Origin: Lycocorax pyrrhopterus obiensis
Lineage: Eukaryota; Chordata; Aves; Passeriformes; Paradisaeidae
Assembly (NCBI GenBank): GCA_014706295.1
Contig: JACSVZ010000069.1
Coordinates: forward strand, 1 to 64,000
Length of the DNA: 64,000 nucleotides
Reading direction: 5' to 3'
Below are positions 1 through 12,216 of the stretch, piece by piece (position 1 is the stretch's first letter; every line of letters begins with the position of its first letter). The translations under genes and the position numbers were made by a program. The notes under the pieces are model-generated. The model was not told where the DNA came from and did not search any database. It saw only the letters and a program-made list of their open reading frames with translations.

Positions 1-170
1 CAGCCAGCTCGGAAGCTTTTTCTGCTTGCCAAACCACACCCCAATCATGCAAAACCGTTTGCAGGTGAAAGACGTTGACAAGACCGAAACATTGTTTTCA
101 ATCACTAGCATGGGAAAGAGACAGCTCTCCCAAAATGCTGCAGAGAGCAGAAGAAATTCTCAGCTAAGGC
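1..170 (+). repeat. Tail of an A-type core (partial higher-order unit, U0)
   Basis: This is the last part of an A core, ending in CTCAGCTAAGG just before the next leader. The first 110 bases carry five extra bases relative to the twelve later copies: GCCAAACCAC for GCAACCAC, CACCCCAATC for CACCAATC, and TTGTTTTCAATC for TTGTTTCAATC. After about base 110 the copy is clean. The window therefore probably begins at the end of a poorly corrected patch. Confidence 0.85.
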
Positions 171-1545
171 TTTGACAGCACCCATACTCCTCGGGGCCCT
201 GGGCTTCGGTGGTGTCACAGTGCAGCCACGCTCATGGTTGCTTGCACAGCATCACCAAGACTCTCCTGGATTCCCTGAGATTTACTGGTGTCACAGTGGA
301 GCCAGGCTTCTGTGCAGTTCCACAGCATCACAAAGGCTCTCCTGGCTTCCCTGAGCTTCTGTGGTGTCACAGTGGAGCCAGGCTTCTGTGCAGTTCCACA
401 GCATCACAAAGGCTCTCCTGGGTTCCCTGAGATTTACTGGTGTCACAGTGGAGCCAGGCTTCTGTGCAGTTCCACAGCATCACAAAGGCTCTCCTGGCTT
501 CCCTGAGCTTCTGTGGTGTCACAGTGGAGCCAGGCTTCTGTGCAGGTGCACAGCATCACAAAGGCTCTCCTGGCTTCCCTGAGATTTACTGGTGTCACAG
601 TGGAGCCAGGCTTCTGTGCAGTTCCACAGCATCACAAAGGCTCTCCTGGCTTCCCTGAGATTTACTGGTGTCACAGTAGAGCCAGGCTTCCGTGCAGTTG
701 CACAGCATCACAAAGGCTCTCCTGGCTTCCCTGAGCTTCTGTGGTGCCACAGTGGAGCCAAGCATCCATGCAGTTCCACAGCATCACAAAGGCTCTCCTG
801 GGTTCCCTGAGCACCTGTAGTGTCACAGTGGAGCCAGGCTTCTGTGCAGGTGCACAGCATCACAAAGGCTCTCCTGGCTTCCCTGAGCTTCTGTGGTGTC
901 ACAGTGGAGCCAGGCTTCTGTGCAGGTCCACAGCATCACAAAGGCTCTCCTGGCTTCCCTGAGCTTCTGTGGTGTCACAGTGGAGCCAGGCTTCCGTGCA
1001 GTTCCACAGCATCACAAAGGCTCTCCTGGCTTCCCTGAGCTTCTGTGGTGTCACAGTGGAGCCAGGGTTCCATGTGTTTGCACAGCATCACAAAGGCTCT
1101 CCTGGGTTCCCTGAGCTTCTGTGGTGTCACAGTGGAGCCAGGCTTCCATGGAGGTGCGCAGCATCATAAAGGCTCTCCTGGGAGCCACCGCGTCACAAAG
1201 CACCGTGGATTCGGTGCAGCCTCGCTGTGTCACCATGGCGGCTGGCTTCCATCAGCCCCTGCAGTGTCCCAGTGGGCCCTTGGCTTTAGGAGTGGCTGGC
1301 TCAGAGGTACTGGCCCGGCAGTGGCTGCGAGCGAAGCAGCAGGGACAGCATGCAAACAGTGCCACGGCCACTTCTGTGGCCACTCTCAACTCTCTCCCAG
1401 CCAAGGGCATATTCCATACCATATGACTCCAGCTCAGATACACGAACCGAAGGGAGAGAAGAGGAAGGGAGGGCTGGGGGCTCTCATGATTCCTCAGCGT
1501 TTGCCTCCCAGAGAAACCATTCCGCATGCACACATAGAATCTTTT

Positions 1546-1578
<33 letters not shown>

Positions 1579-1592
1579 TTTCTTTCTTTCTT

Positions 1593-1623
<31 letters not shown>

Positions 1624-2010
1624 TCCATGCACCTGCACAGCATCACAAAGGCTCCCCTGTGTCCTTGTTCCCAGCAGGCATCACGAGAGAAACCACACAA
1701 GACTCCAGGCTCAGGGAGAAATGCAAGCAATTTCACCATCTCTCCAAAGGCTTTTCTACGCTACTTGGCCAAAGGGTGGGAAACGGCAGAAGGCAATGGG
1801 TTTCTCGGCCGTCCACCCCTTGAAGGCTTTGCTCAAGTTCCAAGACAGCCAGCTCGGAAGCTTTTTCTGCTTGCAACCACACCAATCATGCAAAACCGTT
1901 TGCAGGTGAAAGACGTTGACAAGACCGAAACATTGTTTCAATCACTAGCATGGGAAAGAGACAGCTCTCCCAAAATGCTGCAGAGAGCAGAAGAAATTCT
2001 CAGCTAAGGC
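171..2010 (+). repeat. Higher-order satellite unit U1 (13 monomers + A core)
   Basis: A 41-bp leader (171-211) is followed by thirteen 76-bp monomers (212-1199) in the order E-F-E-F-E-E-F-K-F-F-F-F-T, then an 811-bp A core (1200-2010). The 320-aa frame at 1045-2007 crosses from array into core and exists only because the microsatellite length happens to keep phase. No protein family is recognisable in it. This is satellite DNA, not a gene. Confidence 0.95.
1541..1622 (+). repeat. (CTTT)n(CTGT)n microsatellite of U1, interrupted
   Basis: An 82-bp pyrimidine tract changes from CTTT to CTGT units. One T is missing in the CTTT part (CTTCTTTC), so the core is 811 bp, one off the 4-bp ladder. U10 has the same interruption. 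Confidence 0.95.
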
Positions 2011-3157
2011 TTTGACAGCACCCATACTCCTCGGGGCCCTGGGCTTCGGTGGTGTCACAGTGCAGCCACGCTCATGGTTGCTTGCACAGCATCACCAAGA
2101 CTCTCCTGGATTCCCTGAGATTTACTGGTGTCACAGTGGAGCCAGGCTTCTGTGCAGTTCCACAGCATCACAAAGGCTCTCCTGGCTTCCCTGAGCTTCT
2201 GTGGTGTCACAGTGGAGCCAGGCTTCTGTGCAGTTCCACAGCATCACAAAGGCTCTCCTGGCTTCCCTGAGCTTCTGTGGTGTCACAGTGGAGCCAGGCT
2301 TCTGTGCAGGTGCACAGCATCACAAAGGCTCTCCTGGCTTCCCTGAGATTTACTGGTGTCACAGTGGAGCCAGGCTTCTGTGCAGTTGCACAGCATCACA
2401 AAGGCTCTCCTGGCTTCCCTGAGATTTACTGGTGTCACAGTAGAGCCAGGCTTCCGTGCAGTTGCACAGCATCACAAAGGCTCTCCTGGCTTCCCTGAGC
2501 TTCTGTGGTGCCACAGTGGAGCCAAGCATCCATGCAGTTCCACAGCATCACAAAGGCTCTCCTGGGTTCCCTGAGCACCTGTGGTGTCACAGTGGAGCCA
2601 GGCTTCTGTGCAGGTGCACAGCATCACAAAGGCTCTCCTGGGTTCCCTGAGCACCTGTAGTGTCACAGTGGAGCCAGGCTTCTGTGCAGGTGCACAGCAT
2701 CACAAAGGCTCTCCTGGGTTCCCTGAGCACCTGTAGTGTCACAGTGGAGCCAGGCTTCCATGGAGGTGCGCAGCATCATAAAGGCTCTCCTGGGAGCCAC
2801 CGCGTCACAAAGCACCGTGGATTCGGTGCAGCCTCGCTGTGTCACCATGGCGGCTGGCTTCCATCAGCCCCTGCAGTGTCCCAGTGGGCCCTTGGCTTTA
2901 GGAGTGGCTGGCTCAGAGGTACTGGCCCGGCAGTGGCTGCGAGCGAAGCAGCAGGGACAGCATGCAAACAGTGCCACGGCCACTTCTGTGGCCACTCTCA
3001 ACTCTCTCCCAGCCAAGGGCATATTCCATACCATATGACTCCAGCTCAGATACACGAACCGAAGGGAGAGAAGAGGAAGGGAGGGCTGGGGGCTCTCATG
3101 ATTCCTCAGCGTTTGCCTCCCAGAGAAACCATTCCGCATGCACACATAGAATCTTTT

Positions 3158-3244
<87 letters not shown>

Positions 3245-3631
3245 TCCATGCACCTGCACAGCATCACAAAGGCTCCCCTGTGTCCTTGTTCCCAGCAGGC
3301 ATCACGAGAGAAACCACACAAGACTCCAGGCTCAGGGAGAAATGCAAGCAATTTCACCATCTCTCCAAAGGCTTTTCTACGCTACTTGGCCAAAGGGTGG
3401 GAAACGGCAGAAGGCAATGGGTTTCTCGGCCGTCCACCCCTTGAAGGCTTTGCTCAAGTTCCAAGACAGCCAGCTCGGAAGCTTTTTCTGCTTGCAACCA
3501 CACCAATCATGCAAAACCGTTTGCAGGTGAAAGACGTTGACAAGACCGAAACATTGTTTCAATCACTAGCATGGGAAAGAGACAGCTCTCCCAAAATGCT
3601 GCAGAGAGCAGAAGAAATTCTCAGCTAAGGC
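2011..3631 (+). repeat. Higher-order satellite unit U2 (10 monomers + A core)
   Basis: Ten monomers (2052-2811) run in the order E-F-F-E-E-F-H-K-K-T, followed by an 820-bp A core (2812-3631). Relative to the common E-F-E-F-E-E-F start it lacks the E-F pair after the first F, as unequal exchange by whole monomers would produce. The 820-bp core is the longest on the left side, entirely through its microsatellite. Confidence 0.95.
3153..3243 (+). repeat. (CTTT)n(CTGT)n microsatellite of U2
   Basis: This uninterrupted 91-bp tract is the longest CTTT/CTGT tract among the clean left-hand units. Confidence 0.95.
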
Positions 3632-5081
3632 TTTGACAGCACCCATACTCCTCGGGGCCCTGGGCTTCGGTGGTGTCACAGTGCAGCCACGCTCATGGTT
3701 GCTTGCACAGCATCACCAAGACTCTCCTGGATTCCCTGAGATTTACTGGTGTCACAGTGGAGCCAGGCTTCTGTGCAGTTCCACAGCATCACAAAGGCTC
3801 TCCTGGCTTCCCTGAGCTTCTGTGGTGTCACAGTGGAGCCAGGCTTCTGTGCAGTTCCACAGCATCACAAAGGCTCTCCTGGGTTCCCTGAGATTTACTG
3901 GTGTCACAGTGGAGCCAGGCTTCTGTGCAGTTCCACAGCATCACAAAGGCTCTCCTGGCTTCCCTGAGCTTCTGTGGTGTCACAGTGGAGCCAGGCTTCT
4001 GTGCAGGTGCACAGCATCACAAAGGCTCTCCTGGCTTCCCTGAGATTTACTGGTGTCACAGTGGAGCCAGGCTTCTGTGCAGTTGCACAGCATCACAAAG
4101 GCTCTCCTGGCTTCCCTGAGATTTACTGGTGTCACAGTAGAGCCAGGCTTCCGTGCAGTTGCACAGCATCACAAAGGCTCTCCTGGCTTCCCTGAGCTTC
4201 TGTGGTGCCACAGTGGAGCCAAGCATCCATGCAGTTCCACAGCATCACAAAGGCTCTCCTGGGTTCCCTGAGCACCTGTGGTGTCACAGTGGAGCCAGGC
4301 TTCTGTGCAGGTGCACAGCATCACAAAGGCTCTCCTGGGTTCCCTGAGCACCTGTGGTGTCACAGTGGAGCCAGGCTTCTGTGCAGGTGCACAGCATCAC
4401 AAAGGCTCTCCTGGGTTCCCTGAGCACCTGTAGTGTCACAGTGGAGCCAGGCTTCTGTGCAGGTGCACAGCATCACAAAGGCTCTCCTGGCTTCCCTGAG
4501 CTTCTGTGGTGTCACAGTGGAGCCAGGCTTCCGTGCAGTTCCACAGCATCACAAAGGCTCTCCTGGCTTCCCTGAGCTTCTGTGGTGTCACAGTGGAGCC
4601 AGGCTTCGTGCAGTTGCACAGCATCACAAAGGCTCTCCTGGGTTCCCTGAGCTTCTGTGGTGTCACAGTGGAGCCAGGCTTCCATGGAGGTGCGCAGCAT
4701 CATAAAGGCTCTCCTGGGAGCCACCGCGTCACAAAGCACCGTGGATTCGGTGCAGCCTCGCTGTGTCACCATGGCGGCTGGCTTCCATCAGCCCCTGCAG
4801 TGTCCCAGTGGGCCCTTGGCTTTAGGAGTGGCTGGCTCAGAGGTACTGGCCCGGCAGTGGCTGCGAGCGAAGCAGCAGGGACAGCATGCAAACAGTGCCA
4901 CGGCCACTTCTGTGGCCACTCTCAACTCTCTCCCAGCCAAGGGCATATTCCATACCATATGACTCCAGCTCAGATACACGAACCGAAGGGAGAGAAGAGG
5001 AAGGGAGGGCTGGGGGCTCTCATGATTCCTCAGCGTTTGCCTCCCAGAGAAACCATTCCGCATGCACACATAGAATCTTTT

Positions 5082-5160
<79 letters not shown>

Positions 5161-5547
5161 TCCATGCACCTGCACAGCATCACAAAGGCTCCCCTGTGTC
5201 CTTGTTCCCAGCAGGCATCACGAGAGAAACCACACAAGACTCCAGGCTCAGGGAGAAATGCAAGCAATTTCACCATCTCTCCAAAGGCTTTTCTACGCTA
5301 CTTGGCCAAAGGGTGGGAAACGGCAGAAGGCAATGGGTTTCTCGGCCGTCCACCCCTTGAAGGCTTTGCTCAAGTTCCAAGACAGCCAGCTCGGAAGCTT
5401 TTTCTGCTTGCAACCACACCAATCATGCAAAACCGTTTGCAGGTGAAAGACGTTGACAAGACCGAAACATTGTTTCAATCACTAGCATGGGAAAGAGACA
5501 GCTCTCCCAAAATGCTGCAGAGAGCAGAAGAAATTCTCAGCTAAGGC
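3632..5547 (+). repeat. Higher-order satellite unit U3 (14 monomers + A core)
   Basis: Fourteen monomers (3673-4735) run E-F-E-F-E-E-F-H-H-K-F-F-F-T, the same order as U5. The penultimate monomer lacks one base (GGCTTCGTGCAG near 4606), so the array is 1 bp short of 14x76. The core is 4736-5547 (812 bp). Confidence 0.95.
5077..5159 (+). repeat. (CTTT)n(CTGT)n microsatellite of U3
   Basis: An 83-bp uninterrupted tract, the modal length on the left side (also in U4, U6, U8 and U12). Confidence 0.95.
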
Positions 5548-6542
5548 TTTGACAGCACCCATACTCCTCGGGGCCCTGGGCTTCGGTGGTGTCACAGTGC
5601 AGCCACGCTCATGGTTGCTTGCACAGCATCACCAAGACTCTCCTGGATTCCCTGAGATTTACTGGTGTCACAGTGGAGCCAGGCTTCTGTGCAGTTCCAC
5701 AGCATCACAAAGGCTCTCCTGGCTTCCCTGAGCTTCTGTGGTGTCACAGTGGAGCCAGGCTTCTGTGCAGTTCCACAGCATCACAAAGGCTCTCCTGGGT
5801 TCCCTGAGATTTACTGGTGTCACAGTGGAGCCAGGCTTCTGTGCAGTTCCACAGCATCACAAAGGCTCTCCTGGCTTCCCTGAGCTTCTGTGGTGTCACA
5901 GTGGAGCCAGGCTTCTGTGCAGGTGCACAGCATCACAAAGGCTCTCCTGGCTTCCCTGAGCTTCTGTGGTGTCACAGTGGAGCCAGGCTTCCGTGCAGTT
6001 CCACAGCATCACAAAGGCTCTCCTGGCTTCCCTGAGCTTCTGTGGTGTCACAGTGGAGCCAGGGTTCCATGTGTTTGCACAGCATCACAAAGGCTCTCCT
6101 GGGTTCCCTGAGCTTCTGTGGTGTCACAGTGGAGCCAGGCTTCCATGGAGGTGCGCAGCATCATAAAGGCTCTCCTGGGAGCCACCGCGTCACAAAGCAC
6201 CGTGGATTCGGTGCAGCCTCGCTGTGTCACCATGGCGGCTGGCTTCCATCAGCCCCTGCAGTGTCCCAGTGGGCCCTTGGCTTTAGGAGTGGCTGGCTCA
6301 GAGGTACTGGCCCGGCAGTGGCTGCGAGCGAAGCAGCAGGGACAGCATGCAAACAGTGCCACGGCCACTTCTGTGGCCACTCTCAACTCTCTCCCAGCCA
6401 AGGGCATATTCCATACCATATGACTCCAGCTCAGATACACGAACCGAAGGGAGAGAAGAGGAAGGGAGGGCTGGGGGCTCTCATGATTCCTCAGCGTTTG
6501 CCTCCCAGAGAAACCATTCCGCATGCACACATAGAATCTTTT

Positions 6543-6621
<79 letters not shown>

Positions 6622-7008
6622 TCCATGCACCTGCACAGCATCACAAAGGCTCCCCTGTGTCCTTGTTCCCAGCAGGCATCACGAGAGAAACCACACAAGA
6701 CTCCAGGCTCAGGGAGAAATGCAAGCAATTTCACCATCTCTCCAAAGGCTTTTCTACGCTACTTGGCCAAAGGGTGGGAAACGGCAGAAGGCAATGGGTT
6801 TCTCGGCCGTCCACCCCTTGAAGGCTTTGCTCAAGTTCCAAGACAGCCAGCTCGGAAGCTTTTTCTGCTTGCAACCACACCAATCATGCAAAACCGTTTG
6901 CAGGTGAAAGACGTTGACAAGACCGAAACATTGTTTCAATCACTAGCATGGGAAAGAGACAGCTCTCCCAAAATGCTGCAGAGAGCAGAAGAAATTCTCA
7001 GCTAAGGC
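5548..7008 (+). repeat. Higher-order satellite unit U4 (8 monomers + A core)
   Basis: The shortest complete left-hand unit has eight monomers (5589-6196) in the order E-F-E-F-F-F-F-T and an 812-bp core (6197-7008). It lacks the E-E-F-H-H-K block of U3 and U5, a six-monomer (456 bp) difference. U12 has the same order. Confidence 0.95.
6538..6620 (+). repeat. (CTTT)n(CTGT)n microsatellite of U4
   Basis: An 83-bp uninterrupted tract, CTTT units first, then CTGT units. Confidence 0.95.
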
Positions 7009-8459
7009 TTTGACAGCACCCATACTCCTCGGGGCCCTGGGCTTCGGTGGTGTCACAGTGCAGCCACGCTCATGGTTGCTTGCACAGCATCACCAAGACT
7101 CTCCTGGATTCCCTGAGATTTACTGGTGTCACAGTGGAGCCAGGCTTCTGTGCAGTTCCACAGCATCACAAAGGCTCTCCTGGCTTCCCTGAGCTTCTGT
7201 GGTGTCACAGTGGAGCCAGGCTTCTGTGCAGTTCCACAGCATCACAAAGGCTCTCCTGGGTTCCCTGAGATTTACTGGTGTCACAGTGGAGCCAGGCTTC
7301 TGTGCAGTTCCACAGCATCACAAAGGCTCTCCTGGCTTCCCTGAGCTTCTGTGGTGTCACAGTGGAGCCAGGCTTCTGTGCAGGTGCACAGCATCACAAA
7401 GGCTCTCCTGGCTTCCCTGAGATTTACTGGTGTCACAGTGGAGCCAGGCTTCTGTGCAGTTGCACAGCATCACAAAGGCTCTCCTGGCTTCCCTGAGATT
7501 TACTGGTGTCACAGTAGAGCCAGGCTTCCGTGCAGTTGCACAGCATCACAAAGGCTCTCCTGGCTTCCCTGAGCTTCTGTGGTGCCACAGTGGAGCCAAG
7601 CATCCATGCAGTTCCACAGCATCACAAAGGCTCTCCTGGGTTCCCTGAGCACCTGTGGTGTCACAGTGGAGCCAGGCTTCTGTGCAGGTGCACAGCATCA
7701 CAAAGGCTCTCCTGGGTTCCCTGAGCACCTGTGGTGTCACAGTGGAGCCAGGCTTCTGTGCAGGTGCACAGCATCACAAAGGCTCTCCTGGGTTCCCTGA
7801 GCACCTGTAGTGTCACAGTGGAGCCAGGCTTCTGTGCAGGTGCACAGCATCACAAAGGCTCTCCTGGCTTCCCTGAGCTTCTGTGGTGTCACAGTGGAGC
7901 CAGGCTTCCGTGCAGTTCCACAGCATCACAAAGGCTCTCCTGGCTTCCCTGAGCTTCTGTGGTGTCACAGTGGAGCCAGGGTTCCATGTGTTTGCACAGC
8001 ATCACAAAGGCTCTCCTGGGTTCCCTGAGCTTCTGTGGTGTCACAGTGGAGCCAGGCTTCCATGGAGGTGCGCAGCATCATAAAGGCTCTCCTGGGAGCC
8101 ACCGCGTCACAAAGCACCGTGGATTCGGTGCAGCCTCGCTGTGTCACCATGGCGGCTGGCTTCCATCAGCCCCTGCAGTGTCCCAGTGGGCCCTTGGCTT
8201 TAGGAGTGGCTGGCTCAGAGGTACTGGCCCGGCAGTGGCTGCGAGCGAAGCAGCAGGGACAGCATGCAAACAGTGCCACGGCCACTTCTGTGGCCACTCT
8301 CAACTCTCTCCCAGCCAAGGGCATATTCCATACCATATGACTCCAGCTCAGATACACGAACCGAAGGGAGAGAAGAGGAAGGGAGGGCTGGGGGCTCTCA
8401 TGATTCCTCAGCGTTTGCCTCCCAGAGAAACCATTCCGCATGCACACATAGAATCTTTT

Positions 8460-8530
<71 letters not shown>

Positions 8531-8917
8531 TCCATGCACCTGCACAGCATCACAAAGGCTCCCCTGTGTCCTTGTTCCCAGCAGGCATCACGAGAGAAAC
8601 CACACAAGACTCCAGGCTCAGGGAGAAATGCAAGCAATTTCACCATCTCTCCAAAGGCTTTTCTACGCTACTTGGCCAAAGGGTGGGAAACGGCAGAAGG
8701 CAATGGGTTTCTCGGCCGTCCACCCCTTGAAGGCTTTGCTCAAGTTCCAAGACAGCCAGCTCGGAAGCTTTTTCTGCTTGCAACCACACCAATCATGCAA
8801 AACCGTTTGCAGGTGAAAGACGTTGACAAGACCGAAACATTGTTTCAATCACTAGCATGGGAAAGAGACAGCTCTCCCAAAATGCTGCAGAGAGCAGAAG
8901 AAATTCTCAGCTAAGGC
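7009..8917 (+). repeat. Higher-order satellite unit U5 (14 monomers + A core)
   Basis: Fourteen monomers (7050-8113) run E-F-E-F-E-E-F-H-H-K-F-F-F-T, followed by an 804-bp core (8114-8917). The core is the shortest of the complete left-hand copies because its microsatellite is two 4-bp units below the mode. Confidence 0.95.
8455..8529 (+). repeat. (CTTT)n(CTGT)n microsatellite of U5
   Basis: A 75-bp tract, the shortest among the clean left-hand units. Confidence 0.95.
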
Positions 8918-10368
8918 TTTGACAGCACCCATACTCCTCGGGGCCCTGGGCTTCGGTGGTGTCACAGTGCAGCCACGCTCATGGTTGCTTGCACAGCATC
9001 ACCAAGACTCTCCTGGATTCCCTGAGATTTACTGGTGTCACAGTGGAGCCAGGCTTCTGTGCAGTTCCACAGCATCACAAAGGCTCTCCTGGCTTCCCTG
9101 AGCTTCTGTGGTGTCACAGTGGAGCCAGGCTTCTGTGCAGTTCCACAGCATCACAAAGGCTCTCCTGGGTTCCCTGAGATTTACTGGTGTCACAGTGGAG
9201 CCAGGCTTCTGTGCAGTTCCACAGCATCACAAAGGCTCTCCTGGCTTCCCTGAGCTTCTGTGGTGTCACAGTGGAGCCAGGCTTCTGTGCAGGTGCACAG
9301 CATCACAAAGGCTCTCCTGGCTTCCCTGAGATTTACTGGTGTCACAGTGGAGCCAGGCTTCTGTGCAGTTGCACAGCATCACAAAGGCTCTCCTGGCTTC
9401 CCTGAGATTTACTGGTGTCACAGTAGAGCCAGGCTTCCGTGCAGTTGCACAGCATCACAAAGGCTCTCCTGGCTTCCCTGAGCTTCTGTGGTGCCACAGT
9501 GGAGCCAAGCATCCATGCAGTTCCACAGCATCACAAAGGCTCTCCTGGCTTCCCTGAGCACCTGTGGTGTCACAGTGGAGCCAGGCTTCTGTGCAGGTGC
9601 ACAGCATCACAAAGGCTCTCCTGGGTTCCCTGAGCACCTGTGGTGTCACAGTGGAGCCAGGCTTCTGTGCAGGTGCACAGCATCACAAAGGCTCTCCTGG
9701 GTTCCCTGAGCACCTGTAGTGTCACAGTGGAGCCAGGCTTCTGTGCAGGTGCACAGCATCACAAAGGCTCTCCTGGGTTCCCTGAGCACCTGTGGTGTCA
9801 CAGTGGAGCCAGGCTTCTGTGCAGGTGCACAGCATCACAAAGGCTCTCCTGGGTTCCCTGAGCACCTGTAGTGTCACAGTGGAGCCAGGCTTCTGTGCAG
9901 GTGCACAGCATCACAAAGGCTCTCCTGGGTTCCCTGAGCTTCTGTGGTGTCACAGTGGAGCCAGGCTTCCATGGAGGTGCGCAGCATCATAAAGGCTCTC
10001 CTGGGAGCCACCGCGTCACAAAGCACCGTGGATTCGGTGCAGCCTCGCTGTGTCACCATGGCGGCTGGCTTCCATCAGCCCCTGCAGTGTCCCAGTGGGC
10101 CCTTGGCTTTAGGAGTGGCTGGCTCAGAGGTACTGGCCCGGCAGTGGCTGCGAGCGAAGCAGCAGGGACAGCATGCAAACAGTGCCACGGCCACTTCTGT
10201 GGCCACTCTCAACTCTCTCCCAGCCAAGGGCATATTCCATACCATATGACTCCAGCTCAGATACACGAACCGAAGGGAGAGAAGAGGAAGGGAGGGCTGG
10301 GGGCTCTCATGATTCCTCAGCGTTTGCCTCCCAGAGAAACCATTCCGCATGCACACATAGAATCTTTT

Positions 10369-10447
<79 letters not shown>

Positions 10448-10834
10448 TCCATGCACCTGCACAGCATCACAAAGGCTCCCCTGTGTCCTTGTTCCCAGCA
10501 GGCATCACGAGAGAAACCACACAAGACTCCAGGCTCAGGGAGAAATGCAAGCAATTTCACCATCTCTCCAAAGGCTTTTCTACGCTACTTGGCCAAAGGG
10601 TGGGAAACGGCAGAAGGCAATGGGTTTCTCGGCCGTCCACCCCTTGAAGGCTTTGCTCAAGTTCCAAGACAGCCAGCTCGGAAGCTTTTTCTGCTTGCAA
10701 CCACACCAATCATGCAAAACCGTTTGCAGGTGAAAGACGTTGACAAGACCGAAACATTGTTTCAATCACTAGCATGGGAAAGAGACAGCTCTCCCAAAAT
10801 GCTGCAGAGAGCAGAAGAAATTCTCAGCTAAGGC
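8918..10834 (+). repeat. Higher-order satellite unit U6 (14 monomers + A core)
   Basis: Fourteen monomers (8959-10022) run E-F-E-F-E-E-F-H-H-K-H-K-F-T, followed by an 812-bp core (10023-10834). The H-K pair is duplicated relative to U5, a two-monomer slippage. The first H monomer is preceded by TGGCTTCCC instead of TGGGTTCCC, a marker also present in the noisy arms. Confidence 0.95.
10364..10446 (+). repeat. (CTTT)n(CTGT)n microsatellite of U6
   Basis: An 83-bp uninterrupted tract. Confidence 0.95.
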
Positions 10835-12133
10835 TTTGACAGCACCCATACTCCTCGGGGCCCTGGGCTTCGGTGGTGTCACAGTGCAGCCACGCTCATG
10901 GTTGCTTGCACAGCATCACCAAGACTCTCCTGGATTCCCTGAGATTTACTGGTGTCACAGTGGAGCCAGGCTTCTGTGCAGTTCCACAGCATCACAAAGG
11001 CTCTCCTGGCTTCCCTGAGCTTCTGTGGTGTCACAGTGGAGCCAGGCTTCTGTGCAGTTCCACAGCATCACAAAGGCTCTCCTGGGTTCCCTGAGATTTA
11101 CTGGTGTCACAGTGGAGCCAGGCTTCTGTGCAGTTCCACAGCATCACAAAGGCTCTCCTGGCTTCCCTGAGCTTCTGTGGTGTCACAGTGGAGCCAGGCT
11201 TCTGTGCAGGTGCACAGCATCACAAAGGCTCTCCTGGCTTCCCTGAGATTTACTGGTGTCACAGTGGAGCCAGGCTTCTGTGCAGTTGCACAGCATCACA
11301 AAGGCTCTCCTGGCTTCCCTGAGATTTACTGGTGTCACAGTAGAGCCAGGCTTCCGTGCAGTTGCACAGCATCACAAAGGCTCTCCTGGCTTCCCTGAGC
11401 TTCTGTGGTGCCACAGTGGAGCCAAGCATCCATGCAGTTCCACAGCATCACAAAGGCTCTCCTGGGTTCCCTGAGCACCTGTGGTGTCACAGTGGAGCCA
11501 GGCTTCTGTGCAGGTGCACAGCATCACAAAGGCTCTCCTGGGTTCCCTGAGCACCTGTGGTGTCACAGTGGAGCCAGGCTTCTGTGCAGGTGCACAGCAT
11601 CACAAAGGCTCTCCTGGGTTCCCTGAGCACCTGTAGTGTCACAGTGGAGCCAGGCTTCTGTGCAGGTGCACAGCATCACAAAGGCTCTCCTGGGTTCCCT
11701 GAGCACCTGTAGTGTCACAGTGGAGCCAGGCTTCCATGGAGGTGCGCAGCATCATAAAGGCTCTCCTGGGAGCCACCGCGTCACAAAGCACCGTGGATTC
11801 GGTGCAGCCTCGCTGTGTCACCATGGCGGCTGGCTTCCATCAGCCCCTGCAGTGTCCCAGTGGGCCCTTGGCTTTAGGAGTGGCTGGCTCAGAGGTACTG
11901 GCCCGGCAGTGGCTGCGAGCGAAGCAGCAGGGACAGCATGCAAACAGTGCCACGGCCACTTCTGTGGCCACTCTCAACTCTCTCCCAGCCAAGGGCATAT
12001 TCCATACCATATGACTCCAGCTCAGATACACGAACCGAAGGGAGAGAAGAGGAAGGGAGGGCTGGGGGCTCTCATGATTCCTCAGCGTTTGCCTCCCAGA
12101 GAAACCATTCCGCATGCACACATAGAATCTTTT

Positions 12134-12216
<83 letters not shown>

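Noticed and set aside
172..1169. Many 60-73 residue frames, apparently a tandem gene family
   Set aside because: Each is about three 76-bp monomers bounded by the TGA in CCCTGAG; the same text is read in all frames.
209..1199. CRISPR array
   Set aside because: The 76-bp units are contiguous with no unique spacers, there are no cas genes, and the context is a eukaryotic satellite.
1366..1381. Small hairpin GGCCAC-TTCT-GTGGCC in each core
   Set aside because: A real 6-bp inverted repeat, but too short to assign a function.
1045..2007. Open frames of 259-322 residues crossing array and core, in every unit
   Set aside because: They depend on microsatellite length for phase, contain a low-complexity F/L/S or K/E/R stretch translated from the tetranucleotide run, and match no family I recognise. 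Repeat by-products.
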